This document shows, one piece after another, positions 1-9,875 of a stretch of 64,000 bases of DNA. A program made the translations under genes and the position numbers. This DNA is from Onthophagus taurus (lineage: Eukaryota > Arthropoda > Insecta > Coleoptera > Scarabaeidae): NCBI RefSeq assembly GCF_036711975.1, contig NC_091966.1:22265501-22329500 (forward strand). Direction: 5' to 3'. The notes under the pieces were generated by a model. The model was not told where the DNA came from. It worked only from the letters and a program-made list of their open reading frames with translations, and did not search any database. The first letter of the stretch is position 1; the number at the start of each line of letters is the position of its first letter.

Positions 1-977
1 CATAATTCATAACACCGTCTTTAAAATACTCATTTATTCCATATACATTAATAGATAGTTTGTTCTGCTTTTCAAATACAGGTATATCTCGTAATTTAAC
101 TGGAAAAACAATATTTGAATAGTCTAAGCCGTAGTCTAGGTAATTCGGATACGAAGATGTCCTCTGTGGTAAACCGTTCGGTTCATGTAGTGCGGATGTT
201 ACAGCCCATGCAAAACATGCATCATCCGCGTTTTGTATATTTATCACAGCACGCTTTGCTTTTATTTGCGATGGTAGATCGATGTAATTAGATGCTCTGA
301 TAGGATTATATTTGTTTAAATTTAACTCCATATAGAGAATTTGCATTAAAGTCCATCCTAAATAAAATATTGAAACATTTATTTTTTAATATATAGGTAT
401 ATTATGTCACAAAAAGCTTACCTGAATCTCGTTCCTGGAATTCTGACATTTTTGATGAAATTTCATCAATAAATTCCTTATATATTTTATACAGATCCGA
501 CGCTAATGATACTACCTTATTTTTCGTATTGAATGATTTTATTTCACAGTCTTCCTTTGATTGTAAAAAATACAAACCAAAACATTCCATATTTAATTTT
601 ACATTTCTGTGAATATCGATTGCGCTTTGTATTAGATTTAGTATTTTTTCTCGAATTCTATGAGAAAATTCATCCAAATCCACAAAAAAACCTTCTTCAC
701 TTATTCGATAACTGACGATTTTGTCACCGAATGCTCCAGCTATTCTCTCCACTCCGTCATCGATTATAACAAAAGCGTTACGCTTGTGTGCGTTGCTTCG
801 TAAATGTGCAGAGTAACATTGTCTATTTACATAATCATCGCAAGCCTCACATTTTACTGCTTTTGGAATTTGCGGTGCGTCAAGCTTGATTCTCTTGCCA
901 ATACAAGATAATCGTTGATGTCTTTTTAAATTGTCAACTCGAGTAAAACTTTTTCCACAATCCTCACACACGACCAT
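1..977 (-). CDS. Two-exon C2H2 zinc-finger protein, PolB N-terminal type, 3' part outside window
   Basis: The ATG is at 977-975. Exon 1 (977-422) encodes two C2H2-type zinc fingers (first starting CEDCGKSF, second CEACDDYV) and then a helical region ending in EFQERDSG. The frame closes soon after, but a GTAAGC donor follows at 421 and a TTTAG acceptor ends at 358. Joining 422 to 357 keeps the frame and continues with the conserved segment that follows EFQERGSGW in the PolB proteins of elements A and B (VINIQNADDACFAW here, CINIKNYDDNACLAW there). I infer a 64-bp intron. The gene is homologous to the N-terminal half of the zinc-finger/PolB genes at 33521-37663 and 51727-57545. The window ends before any polymerase domain, so whether it continues into PolB is unknown. 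Confidence 0.7.
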
Positions 978-979
978 TT

Positions 980-1683
980 TACAATTTAATGTTGTACACT
1001 TCTACTTGTTATGAAAGAACTACGTCAATACCACATTTCGCAGGCGTTTATAAACCCTCACCGCTCCTGAAACTTATTGGGAGGAGGAGGATGCATCGAG
1101 TGCGTTTGTATACATGTATATTTATAACTCCGTATACCTCTGCATAATAAATTAAAAAAATATCTCGCAGGTAGATCATGACTCACTTACTAGTATTAAG
1201 TTAATTGACCTCCTCCTCGAACGTATCCCCCCAAAAATTTGCCGATTCAAGAACCTCCTCGCATATTTTAAAGCTCCGTATACCTTTACACAATAGATTT
1301 TAAAAAAATATCCCGCAGGTAGATCATGACTCACTTATTTGTATACCTACATGTCCCAAAACCGTATACCTTTGTGTACAATAAATTAAGAGATATATCG
1401 AAAACATTAACAGTTCATTGAGAAGCGTCGAAGGATAAACATAGTAATTGTTTTCATCTAGGTAAACAGGTTGCATATAAAGATAAATTTTTAATAACAT
1501 AACCTAAATAAAGATACATTTTTAATAAAGATAAATTTTTAATAATTTCGTCAAAATAACATGACCTTCTCAAGTTAATTGACCTCCTCCTCTCTTCATC
1601 GAATCTCCTCCGACCCTCAAAAGAATCGCCGATTCAAGAACCTCCTCTCCTCATCGAACCTCCTCTGACCCCCAAAAAATTTG
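980..1683. repeat. Short dispersed/tandem repeats, no gene
   Basis: Two related copies of a block (about 1123-1200 and 1273-1345) share the text CCGTATACCT, then a short A/T run and GCAGGTAGATCATGACTCAC. A third partial copy is near 1362. From 1205 on, several copies of ATTCAAGAACCTCCTC alternate with CGAACCTCCTC-type text. No coding frame is credible. This looks like repeat debris between the zinc-finger gene and the Gypsy element. Confidence 0.6.
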
Positions 1684-1739
1684 CCGATTCAAGAACCTCC
1701 TCCTAGAACGCAGGTTCGAGGAGGAGGTTCTTGAATCGG
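1684..1739. repeat. Perfect 21-bp palindrome (hairpin)
   Basis: Positions 1684-1704 and 1719-1739 are exact reverse complements (arm begins CCGATTCAAG and ends CCTCCTCCT) around a 14-base loop. The arm is the same repeat that is scattered through 1200-1690. It lies directly at the point where the integrase ORF of the neighbouring retrotransposon is cut off. Confidence 0.85.
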
Positions 1740-1744
1740 TGAAT

Positions 1745-3520
1745 CTATACTACTGAAGCGCACAACTCACATCCAGAGATATACCTTACCACGTCTGCCT
1801 TCATTTTAGGCCATATATAGAGCTCAGAAATTCTACCAAGAGTTTTGAAAACACCCATATGACCAGCGGTTTGAGAGTCATGAGAAAGAGCTAAAATCTC
1901 TTTACGAAAATCTCTCGGGACAACCCTTTTCCAAGGTTCAGAATTTCGTCCCAGAACAGATGACACTACATACTTATAAACCTCGCCATTCTCTACTCTA
2001 AATAAGGGGTGTTTAGCGGGAAAATTCAGAACTCTTTCCTTCAGCCTTCTATACCACACGTCAGAAGTATCAGAGAAATTCAATTCGGTCCTCTCTTGGA
2101 TCGAATCGACGGCCTCGAACGGTCTCGAAAGTAAGTCAGGCACAACGTTCTCACAGCCTTTACGATGTTTAACGACAAAGTCGAATTGTTGCAATCTAAT
2201 TGCCCATCTCGCGATACGCCCAGTAGGAACTTTCAACTTTAAAAGCCAAAGGAGAGAATAATGATCAGTAACCACCGTGAACGGGACTCCCTCAAGATAA
2301 GGTTTCAGCTTTTCCGCAGCCCAAATCACTGCCAAACACTCGCGTTCTGTGGCCGAGTAGTTACGTTCGGCCGGACTTAATGACCTACTCAAGTATACCA
2401 CCACTTGTTCACCATCCTCACCAGGTTGCAACAACACGGCACCCAAACCAACACCAGAGGCATCCGTGTGCAACTCAAAAGGCAGCGAATAATCAGGACA
2501 TCGCAAGATTGGAGCAGATACAAGCTTTTCCTTAATGATTCTAAAAGATCTTTCACATTCATCCGTCCATTCAACTGGCTTATTCTTTTTCAGTAGGTTC
2601 GTAATCGGAGAAATCAAAGTCGAGAATTCGGGAATAAACCGTCTATACCACGAAAAGGTACCAAGCATACGTCTAACATCTTTCTGACACCTGGGAACAG
2701 GAATCTTAAGCATGGCGTTAACCTTTTCAGGGTCTACATGAAGTCCGTATTTATCAACGACGTAGCCAAGGTAACGCAATTCAGATCTGCACAACCTACA
2801 TTTATCCCAACTGACCCTCAATCCAGCAGCGAGCAATCTCTCAAACACACTCGACAGAACCTCAAGATGTTTTTCAAAGGTATCGGTAACGATAACAACG
2901 TCGTCCAAATAAACGAACACATTAGGTTCCAACTCAGGACCCAAGACCCTATCAACAAGCCTTTGCCAAGTGGCAGGAGAATTGTGCAAGCCAAAAGGCA
3001 TACGTGTAAATTGATATAGGCCTCTACCGGGCACCGTAAAAGCAGTAAAAGCCTTAGAAGCATCCTCCATGGGAACTTGCCAAAAAGCAGACTTAATGTC
3101 CAGGGAAGACAAAAACTTTGCGTTCCTGAGTTTATCAAGAGTTGCGGAAATATACGGGAGCGGATAACTATCACGTTCCGACACCGCATTCAGACGACGA
3201 TAGTCAACACAGAATCGATATGTGTTATCTTTCTTTCTCACTAACAAGATTGGGGAAGACCAGGCACTCATTGAGGGCTCGACAACACCCTGCTCTAACA
3301 TGTTATCAAGTTCCTTATTAATGTGTTGCTGCATAACCGGAGAAACGGGATAATAGCGTTGTTTAATAGGATCAGCAGAAGTTCTAATTACGTGACTCAC
3401 CAAGTGAGTACACCCTAAACCGTCACCCATTTTAGCTTTAAAAGAGTTAACCATGGTTTCTAAAAGTTGCTTATTAGAAGGGGACAAATCATCATCAAGA
3501 GAATCTATCTCGAAAACAGT
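1745..3520 (-). CDS. pol: Gypsy-like reverse transcriptase, RNase H and truncated integrase
   Basis: Reverse transcriptase signs are FCVDYRRLN, the MPFGLHNSPATWQ block and the catalytic YLDD box. The RNase H domain shows HTDASGVGLGAVL, ERECLAVIWA and VVTDHYSL. The C-terminus has the start of an integrase zinc finger (GHMG then CELC) and ends in a stop at once, with no DDE core. The frame is continuous with the upstream protease except for one TAG at 3523-3521. There is no ATG at the first codon after it, so this was probably part of a PR-RT polyprotein. A nonsense change or stop readthrough are both possible. Its loss of the integrase core means it cannot move by itself. Confidence 0.85.
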   Translation of the reverse strand, partial: TVFEIDSLDDDLSPSNKQLLETMVNSFKAKMGDGLGCTHLVSHVIRTSADPIKQRYYPVSPVMQQHINKELDNMLEQGVVEPSMSAWSSPILLVRKKDNTYRFCVDYRRLNAVSERDSYPLPYISATLDKLRNAKFLSSLDIKSAFWQVPMEDASKAFTAFTVPGRGLYQFTRMPFGLHNSPATWQRLVDRVLGPELEPNVFVYLDDVVIVTDTFEKHLEVLSSVFERLLAAGLRVSWDKCRLCRSELRYLGYVVDKYGLHVDPEKVNAMLKIPVPRCQKDVRRMLGTFSWYRRFIPEFSTLISPITNLLKKNKPVEWTDECERSFRIIKEKLVSAPILRCPDYSLPFELHTDASGVGLGAVLLQPGEDGEQVVVYLSRSLSPAERNYSATERECLAVIWAAEKLKPYLEGVPFTVVTDHYSLLWLLKLKVPTGRIARWAIRLQQFDFVVKHRKGCENVVPDLLSRPFEAVDSIQERTELNFSDTSDVWYRRLKERVLNFPAKHPLFRVENGEVYKYVVSSVLGRNSEPWKRVVPRDFRKEILALSHDSQTAGHMGVFKTLGRISELYIWPKMKADVVRYISGCELCASVV

Positions 3521-3904
3521 CTAGCGCGCGAAATTCCAAGAGTCATTTCTAAGGTCAGGCACTACTCCAACGGACTTGAAAAAATCAACACCCAAAATAA
3601 GGGTTTGGGGAAGTGTAGGTATCACCAACATGTCAATAAGGGTAATTCTGTCCTTCAAAGTAACCGGAACCGTAACCACACCCAAACTCTCAACTAATTG
3701 ACAATTAGCTATTCTGACCGAAGAACTAACGCGACGACAATGAAATCCTAAATCGCCTCCTAATATAGTTCTAGAGGCACCAGTGTCTAACAAACCTAGT
3801 AACTCTCTACCTAATATCGATATTTTCAGGTAAGGTCTTTCATCCTTCTTACAACCATCCAAAACGAACTCCAACACAGAAGAAATCCTATCATTTGTCA
3901 ATTA
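3521..3904 (-). CDS. Gypsy-like retroviral aspartic protease
   Basis: About 125 codons with the catalytic LLDTGASRT motif of retropepsins, then a flap and an ILGVDF motif typical of Gypsy proteases. It is in the same frame as gag but separated by TAG and then TAA, and there is no ATG, so expression would need readthrough or another mechanism. It ends in TAG, after which the same frame continues into reverse transcriptase. It would process the Gag-Pol polyprotein inside the particle. Confidence 0.75.
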
Positions 3905-3913
3905 GCCGGCGGC

Positions 3914-5197
3914 CTAGTGACGACGATTGGCATTTCCCGAAGACTTCCTATTACCATAGGAACATTTAGGACAATTTTTTGTAGTAAAACCCTCATTTCC
4001 ACACTTAAAACAATGCAGTCTCTTGGGACTAGGACAACCACGAGCCATGTGACCCAAAATTCCACAATTGAAGCACTTAACAGGACTTGACTCAAGCGCA
4101 GAAAAATCTGAACTTTGGGGGTAGCTCACGCAACCTAAGTAAGCTAATTCGGGTTCCAAAGTCTTATTACGAATTTTAGGAGGCTGAAATTCCTTTACCG
4201 CGCGCCTAGACTCCTCTAACTGCTTACACTTGACCTTCAAATCAGAAACCGTATCAATAGTGTGAAGAGCTAGTTGGGTTTGAAAATAAGGTAAGAGGTT
4301 CTTACGGATAAGCTTAACCTTCGCCTCCTCGGAAAGTGGACAAGTGAGTCTACCGAATAAACCTAACATATTGGCGACGTAGATTGCAATAGACTCTCGC
4401 TCACCCTGGGTTCTATGACGTATCTCATCCAACAATTGTTCGTTGTAGTCGGAAGGTAAAAATTCCCCCCTCAATAACACCTCTAATTCTCCCCACGAGC
4501 CAACCTCATCCCTGACGGAACGGAACCAAAGTAGGGCGGGACCCTCAAATAAATCAAGAGCCGACACAAAAACTTCTCGAAGAGAAACACCTCGAGCTGC
4601 GGACAATTCATGTACTCGTTCTAAAAACGCTCCCACCGATATACCCGTCCTTCCAGAAAATTTAAGGTCCCATTTATGTACAGGAATAGCCTTAGAAGAC
4701 ATCAAAGGTGGAGGACTAGTTGTCACAGGGGTAGATGAAGCAGCGCCCCCGCCCAAAGATACGTTCAGGGATCTTTCAAGGGATTCCAACTCAATTGGCC
4801 TAGAAACGGAAGCAATGGCCTTCATTAACTTATCCTTCAAAGACAAAGCCTCACGGAGAACAACGGCACGATCCTCACATAATTCACTCATACGCCTTAT
4901 TCGCCCCAAAATATGCCAAATCTTAGTTTCAACCTTCTTAGCATTCTTAGATCGAAAATCATCTAACAATGTGGTAATTTCGGCCAGTTTGTCCCTAACC
5001 GCTAACAAATCGTCCTCCTCTGTGTAAGGGTTATCTGGGTAATCGTTGACTAAATCAGGGTTAAGTTTCTCTTTCTGTAGTAAAGAAGCAAACAACCTAC
5101 GCATCTCATCAACACTAGAGGGATCCAAACCTCGGACAGCAAATTCGTAACTCAATTCTTCCTTAGAAAGGTAATTAACCGTGACCTTAAGAGCCAT
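3914..5197 (-). CDS. gag: Gypsy-like Gag with two zinc knuckles
   Basis: The ATG is at 5197 and the protein is 427 aa. It starts with a helical N-terminal region (EELSYEFAVRGL) and has a central retrotransposon-Gag region (GPALLWFRSVRDEVGSW, then QGERESIAIYVANM). It ends with zinc knuckles. The first is a normal CX2CX4HX4C knuckle (CFNCGILGHMARGC). The second (CFKCGNEGFTTKNC) has Phe where the zinc-binding His should be. The N-terminus resembles the partial Gag at 63731-64000. It would form the particle shell and bind the RNA. Confidence 0.85.
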   Translation of the reverse strand: MALKVTVNYLSKEELSYEFAVRGLDPSSVDEMRRLFASLLQKEKLNPDLVNDYPDNPYTEEDDLLAVRDKLAEITTLLDDFRSKNAKKVETKIWHILGRIRRMSELCEDRAVVLREALSLKDKLMKAIASVSRPIELESLERSLNVSLGGGAASSTPVTTSPPPLMSSKAIPVHKWDLKFSGRTGISVGAFLERVHELSAARGVSLREVFVSALDLFEGPALLWFRSVRDEVGSWGELEVLLRGEFLPSDYNEQLLDEIRHRTQGERESIAIYVANMLGLFGRLTCPLSEEAKVKLIRKNLLPYFQTQLALHTIDTVSDLKVKCKQLEESRRAVKEFQPPKIRNKTLEPELAYLGCVSYPQSSDFSALESSPVKCFNCGILGHMARGCPSPKRLHCFKCGNEGFTTKNCPKCSYGNRKSSGNANRRH

Positions 5198-5870
5198 CTT
5201 AAAAGAGTTGATCTCTCCTTGAACCAGAGAAAAGATTGGTCAAATCGAAAACAGGGAACCGAAGAGTCGAAGTAATTGGAATGGAGTTAAGACACAAATC
5301 GAAGTCACTTTGTGTCTTCGATACAAATAAGGGCTCCGATAAAATTAAGGACTTCCAAGACAATACGACGAGGGCTCCGAAACGATATGGGCCTCCAAAA
5401 TGATATGGGCCTCCAAAATGATCGGGCCCCACGTTGGGCGCCAAAAATGTGTGGCACTTCTTTTTAAACAAGCAAAAGGGCAAACAAAACACCAGACGAT
5501 GTCAAGGTTACGTAAAGGTTTACTTACCTCAGCCAGCCTTTAGACAGTGGAGACGGCGTGGATTTAAAGTAATATTCAAAGATGTTAATGGGCGCCACGG
5601 ACTTATATAAAACCTTTACGAACGTACTTGACCACACCCTAATCAAGTCCGAACTTAGAGTTACAGAAAGGAATGAGAACAAATAACCAACAATCACATT
5701 TGAAACTGAAGAAAGGGTATCTATATTATATGTAATCGTAGAAAAACATTCATGTATACACATGTAAATATACGTGGGTATATAAAAAATATGTAATGAA
5801 AATTGGAACAAAGTTCCCAAATTATAAGAATAAAGTTTATACAACTTAATCAAAATGTTGCTGTAATCGC
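5198..5870 (-). repeat. Putative 5' LTR and leader of the Gypsy-like element
   Basis: Reading the minus strand, TGGCGCCCAACGTGGGGC at about 5443-5426 has the form of a primer-binding site. It follows text ending ACACA at 5448, which would close the LTR. The LTR start is not resolved because there is no 3' partner. The leader between 5425 and 5198 contains two nearly identical 18-base tandem pieces (GGAGGCCCATATCATTTT) and no obvious gene. Confidence 0.45.
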
Positions 5871-6466
5871 ATACAAAAAAAGAAAATATAGCACCCCCCC
5901 CTGTATCGTAAGTTACACAATTACGATCCTAACTTTATTTAGAATAAATGAACAAAAAAAACATTATCGCGAAAACTTTTCATATTGGCCAATTTGAACA
6001 GTAAGGGGATATCAAAAATAAACGATAAAAAAGAATTATAACTCCAAATGCAATTACCCTTACAAAAATGTAAATAATTAAAAAAATAACCCAGTAAACA
6101 AGAAACATCTGTGAAACATTTCAATTTTAACGTACAGTGAATTAAATAAAACATTTTACAAGTACGTTTCATATACGTGACAGATACGATTGTTACGAAA
6201 CGTATCTAAAGATATGTATCAAATACATCTCAGTAGGAATATTTATGAAATATCATTAAAATATGTAGCAGAAACATTTCATTTGAAACATTTCTCTACA
6301 AATGTGTCTGAAACATGTCTGAATATCTTCATCAGCGCCTGTGAACGTATGCGCATGTTCCAAGACTCGGTGACTCATCAGCGTATTGTCACGACTTGTT
6401 CTATTGTGTGTTTTGTGCTGTTTAATTCTGTTCTCAGTTCCTTCGAATCGTTTTCTATATACCGAG

Positions 6467-7786
6467 AGATCAAAAAAGCCGGTCCGCTAAAAACTACTTT
6501 CCCAAGGGCTTGCTACCAATACTTACTGTCCTCGTCACAGCCTCCTCCCATCTCTACTTGTTTTTAATTTTCAACGTTCTTATTGGTCGACGAGGATATT
6601 GGTTGATATCGATTTTTAGTTTCAATGGTTTCGATCAGCTGAGCTCAGAGCAGCTCAGAGTCGTGTTCTTGGTTTTGGCGTTTGGTGTTTTCAATATTTC
6701 ACTATGAATTTATTGCGGTTTTATTTAATATTATCTGTCTTTATTAAGACAAAAATTCGATTGTGATTTTTCTCTAAGGTAAATAATTATTTTATTTCAA
6801 ATCGGTTTGGTATAAATTTCGTTGATTTATTTTTAGGTTAAATCATGCTGTTCACCTTAGAAGACAAGTTTCAAAGTTTCTTCTCCAATCTTATCTTCGA
6901 AATGGAGTAAAAGATCAAAATGGGGTATGAAAATATTGAACAAGTCTTTGTCTAGAGGAATTTAGGGAGACATGCCTGGAAAATGTAGTGAATTACCTTA
7001 TGTCATGACATTAGGAAAGTTGTCAAAGTGCTTTGTTACAAGAATTCATTGAATAATTACATGATGATAAATTGGAAGAAGGATTTTTTCAACATGACAA
7101 TGCAACTGCACGAACAAACAAAAGATTCCTTCATGAATTTTATGATGATTGAGTAATCGGTAGAGGATGTTGGTCACCTCGCTCACCCGATCTAACCCCA
7201 CTAGATTTCTTTTTATTCGGTCATTTCAAAAATTCTGTCTACAAAAACCGTTTACAGACCATAGAAGAATTGCAAGATGCAATACGACACAATGTTCAAC
7301 AAATAACTGCAGAGCAACAGTACAGGTCTTCGATAATATGAAAAGAAGAATCACCTTATGTTTAGAAAAGAATGGTCAACATTTTGAATTCGTTTTATAA
7401 TAAATAAAACTTCTAAACCTTTATTTTTACAATAAAATAAAAGATCTTTTTTTGATTTATGAAATAAATTAATTACAAAAGAATAGTTTAAAGGGTTTTC
7501 TTTTTATTAATTAATCCTTTTTAATTATTTTCATCATAATTTAAATTTACATCCACCAATCTAACTCCAGAGAGAATTCATTTCGAATTTTGTTTAACGA
7601 GAGTAACATTTTTAATTTTGTGCGTGTGAGTTTTTAAGGTTATGTTTACTAAACTAAAAGTTTCCTCCCATTTCCCCACCACTATTAAAACAAGTGGAAG
7701 GAGGGTGTGGCCGCTGTAACGAGGGTAGTAAGTATTGGCATCAAGCGCTTGGGAAAGTAGTTTTTAGCGGACCGGCTTTCTTGATC
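6467..7786. repeat. Inverted repeat pair around a mariner remnant
   Basis: Arms 6467-6568 and 7684-7786 are reverse complements with few mismatches (AGCCGGTCCGCTAAAAACTA on the left, the complement on the right). They bracket the transposase remnant at 7090-7400 and could be its terminal inverted repeats. The boundaries are approximate. Confidence 0.55.
7090..7400 (+). pseudogene. Tc1/mariner transposase C-terminal remnant
   Basis: The translation includes QHDNATART, a stop codon, then WSPRSPDLTPLDFFLFGHFK and TIEELQDAIRHNVQQI. These match the last catalytic block and C-terminal tail of mariner-like transposases (compare the intact block at 53717-54649). In-frame stops within and after this block and the lack of any N-terminal half show it is dead. 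Confidence 0.8.
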
Positions 7787-7982
7787 GCATTGTATCTGTT
7801 CTGTGGCTCGAATATTGGTTTAGAATGGCGCAGGCAAGTTCCTTTATATATCACCACTAGATTTAGTTATTTTTAAATTTATCTAAAAACATTCTTGTTT
7901 AAAATGGTGACTTAAATCTTGTGATTGAATTTAACCGAAGAATATTATATTGACACAAAGTTATTCCTTAACCAACTCGATG

Positions 7983-8206
7983 TATTCGCTGCGACGGCGA
8001 TTGTTACGCTTGATAATGTTGTCGACACGGCGGCAAATGAACATGCACAAACGTGCCCATACCGACTTTTTCAACTGTCAGGTGACAACGACAAAAACCG
8101 TGGGTGTAGCGATACTTTCGCGTCGGTCTGGGTATGTTCATTTGCCGCGGCTCCGTGTTGACCTGGCGACAACGTCATGCGAAACAATCGCCGTTACAGC
8201 GAATAA
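7983..8206. repeat. Fold-back (palindromic) repeat
   Basis: About 95-base arms (TATTCGCTGCGACGGCGATT on the left; AATCGCCGTTACAGCGAATA on the right) face each other around a short centre. Internal blocks such as GCAAATGAACAT and ATGTTCATTTGC also pair. Short ORFs in both frames across it are by-products. It resembles a small non-autonomous fold-back element. Confidence 0.65.
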
Positions 8207-8648
8207 ATCGCGTTGGTTAAGGAGGAGTTTAAAACTTTTTCCATGACCGAATTCTAATTTAAACATACATTTTAGTGGCAGTTAGGAAGAGCTTCGATTT
8301 AACTGATAAAGAATATGAAGTGGTAGTAAGCAATTGGTTACGACAAGCGAATTTACGTTATAATAGGCAAAATAAGGAAACTGCAGATGAGATAATAAAG
8401 AATATTGTTATTTTCTTTTAGTATTCTTTCTTTCGTTTACTCGTCGCAATACTGAAAACGTAGTGCAAGAATCGCATCTCAAATATGAAACAAATTTAAA
8501 AATTTTGTGTTGCCATTTCTCCATATATGTATGGAGAAATGGTATGGCAAATTTATGTAGTTTTGTATTTTTATGTTTTAGTTTTATGTAGGTTATTTAA
8601 ATTTTAGTTAAATTTCTTAGTCTTGAATAATCATAAAAAGATGATGAA

Positions 8649-9019
8649 AGAGATCCCCAGCTTCTTCAGACTACAAGTAAAGAAGACCTATTTATTTTGT
8701 AAAAGTCTTATTGTTATAAGTGAGACCACATGTTGTAAAATTCTTTTTATCAAGAAAAATAAACAATTCCAAGACTGTACACATCGTTTGTGGTACATTA
8801 CTTGTTTTATTGTATTACCTGACATGTAAATTGTCATGTAACTGTTTTTGTAAGTTATTTTGTAATACTGATAGTTTCTCTTTACAAAAAGAATTTTACA
8901 ACATGTGATATCTCCAATAACTAAGATAAAAAAAAATGTTAAATATATTATAATTATTATTATTAAATAATATATTATAAGTATTCTTTACTTGTAGTCT
9001 GAAGAAGCTGGGGATCTCT
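8649..9019. repeat. Element with 36-bp inverted termini
   Basis: Positions 8649-8684 and 8984-9019 are exact reverse complements (AGATCCCCAGCTTCTTCAGA inside the left arm). The 299 bases between them are A/T-rich with no credible gene. It resembles a small non-autonomous element, or two oppositely oriented tails of one retroelement. Confidence 0.65.
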
Positions 9020-9448
9020 GGCGAAACATCACAAATATATGTGTTTTAATTGAAACAAAGTTTCGTTTAAGAAAAAAAAATTCGGTAGGTTATTCATATA
9101 TAAACAGAAGTAAAAATAACTAAAAATACCACTAATATGATCTAAATTTAACTTTATATTTAAATGACCTACATAAATTATTGGAATGTTTATGTTTAAT
9201 TTGTTTACAAATAAGAATTTTATTTTAGTTACCATTTTAATATATTTTGTATACATATTTACTAAATATATTTAATGCATACCTACTCTTATACTTACTT
9301 TATATGTCTTAATCAATGAGAAAACCGAATAGTAGAAATTATTGATTGATAATTTTGAAATTTGGTACAGTAGGCGGTAAGTAACAAGTATCGTACTTCT
9401 ATTATTATTTTTCCTACCTTAAGGTATGAGTTTGTTGCAGCGTCCACC

Positions 9449-9542
9449 GTCTGTGTCCTGGGTAGTATGCTCAGAAATGCTTCCTCAGCATATGCATATC
9501 TTTTGAGGAAGCATGTATGAGCATCTTGTCCAGGATGCAGAC
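9449..9542. other. Imperfect 94-nt hairpin, microRNA-precursor-like
   Basis: The arms pair in order GTCTG, TCCTGG, ATGCTCA and ATGCTTCCTCA with their complements TGAGGAAGCAT, TGAGCAT, CCAGGA and CAGAC. The pairs are separated by small symmetrical internal loops (2, 5 and 3 bases), with a loop of about 16 bases at 9489-9504. Length and shape fit a microRNA precursor, but a short decayed palindrome would look the same. Nothing shows that it is transcribed. Confidence 0.4.
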
Positions 9543-9875
9543 GCTACACGTCAACGAAATTATATCTTTACATACAAATGTACATCCCTGAAACGTCAAC
9601 GAAACCTTTCAGAAATTATTTTTAAATGTTTATGATACATACTATTAATGTAATGTAAACGTAAACAAAACATTACAGAAATAATTCAAAACCATTAATG
9701 AAACATTTTAAACAAAAAAGTTTCAATAGAAACGTTTCAATAAAACATAAAAAGGGCCGGACATTAGCAGTTTCAGACACGTTTCATCTATGTTTCAGAA
9801 ATATGTCGAAGAAACGTATCATGTTTTAATAATATGTATCAGAAATGTTTCTGAAACACAAATTTGTTTACTGGG

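Larger units (their letters stand above)
1745..5870 (-). mobile_element. Gypsy-like LTR retrotransposon, 3' truncated
   Basis: On the minus strand the order is leader/LTR (about 5870-5199), gag (5197-3914), protease (about 3904-3521) and RT-RNase H-integrase start (3520-1745). RT before integrase is the Gypsy (Metaviridae) order. The integrase stops just after its zinc-binding N-terminus and no 3' LTR is present, so the element is truncated. The ORFs carry in-frame stops between gag and protease and between protease and RT. The 5' boundary is approximate because no second LTR is available for comparison. Confidence 0.8.
6090..9875. mobile_element. Decayed DNA-transposon composite with CCCAGTAAACAA ends
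   Basis: CCCAGTAAACAA at 6090 is mirrored by TTGTTTACTGGG ending at 9875. Both ends are followed inward by several hundred bases rich in GAAACATTTC-like words (about 6100-6330 and 9590-9865), like the subterminal repeats of some DNA transposons. No target-site duplication is clear. The interior is a patchwork of other repeats and a mariner remnant, and I see no transposase that belongs to these ends. It may instead be two separate copies of one repeat in opposite orientation. Confidence 0.4.

Noticed and set aside
2389..3189. Several ORFs overlapping the Gypsy pol gene
   Set aside because: Shadow frames of the reverse transcriptase with no family motifs.
5803..6707. ORFs of 64-125 aa between the Gypsy element and the mariner remnant
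   Set aside because: Low-complexity, A/T-driven frames overlapping repeat arms; no motif.
7925..8246. Two ORFs of 78 and 98 aa
   Set aside because: Both fall in the fold-back repeat at 7983-8206 and mirror its arms.
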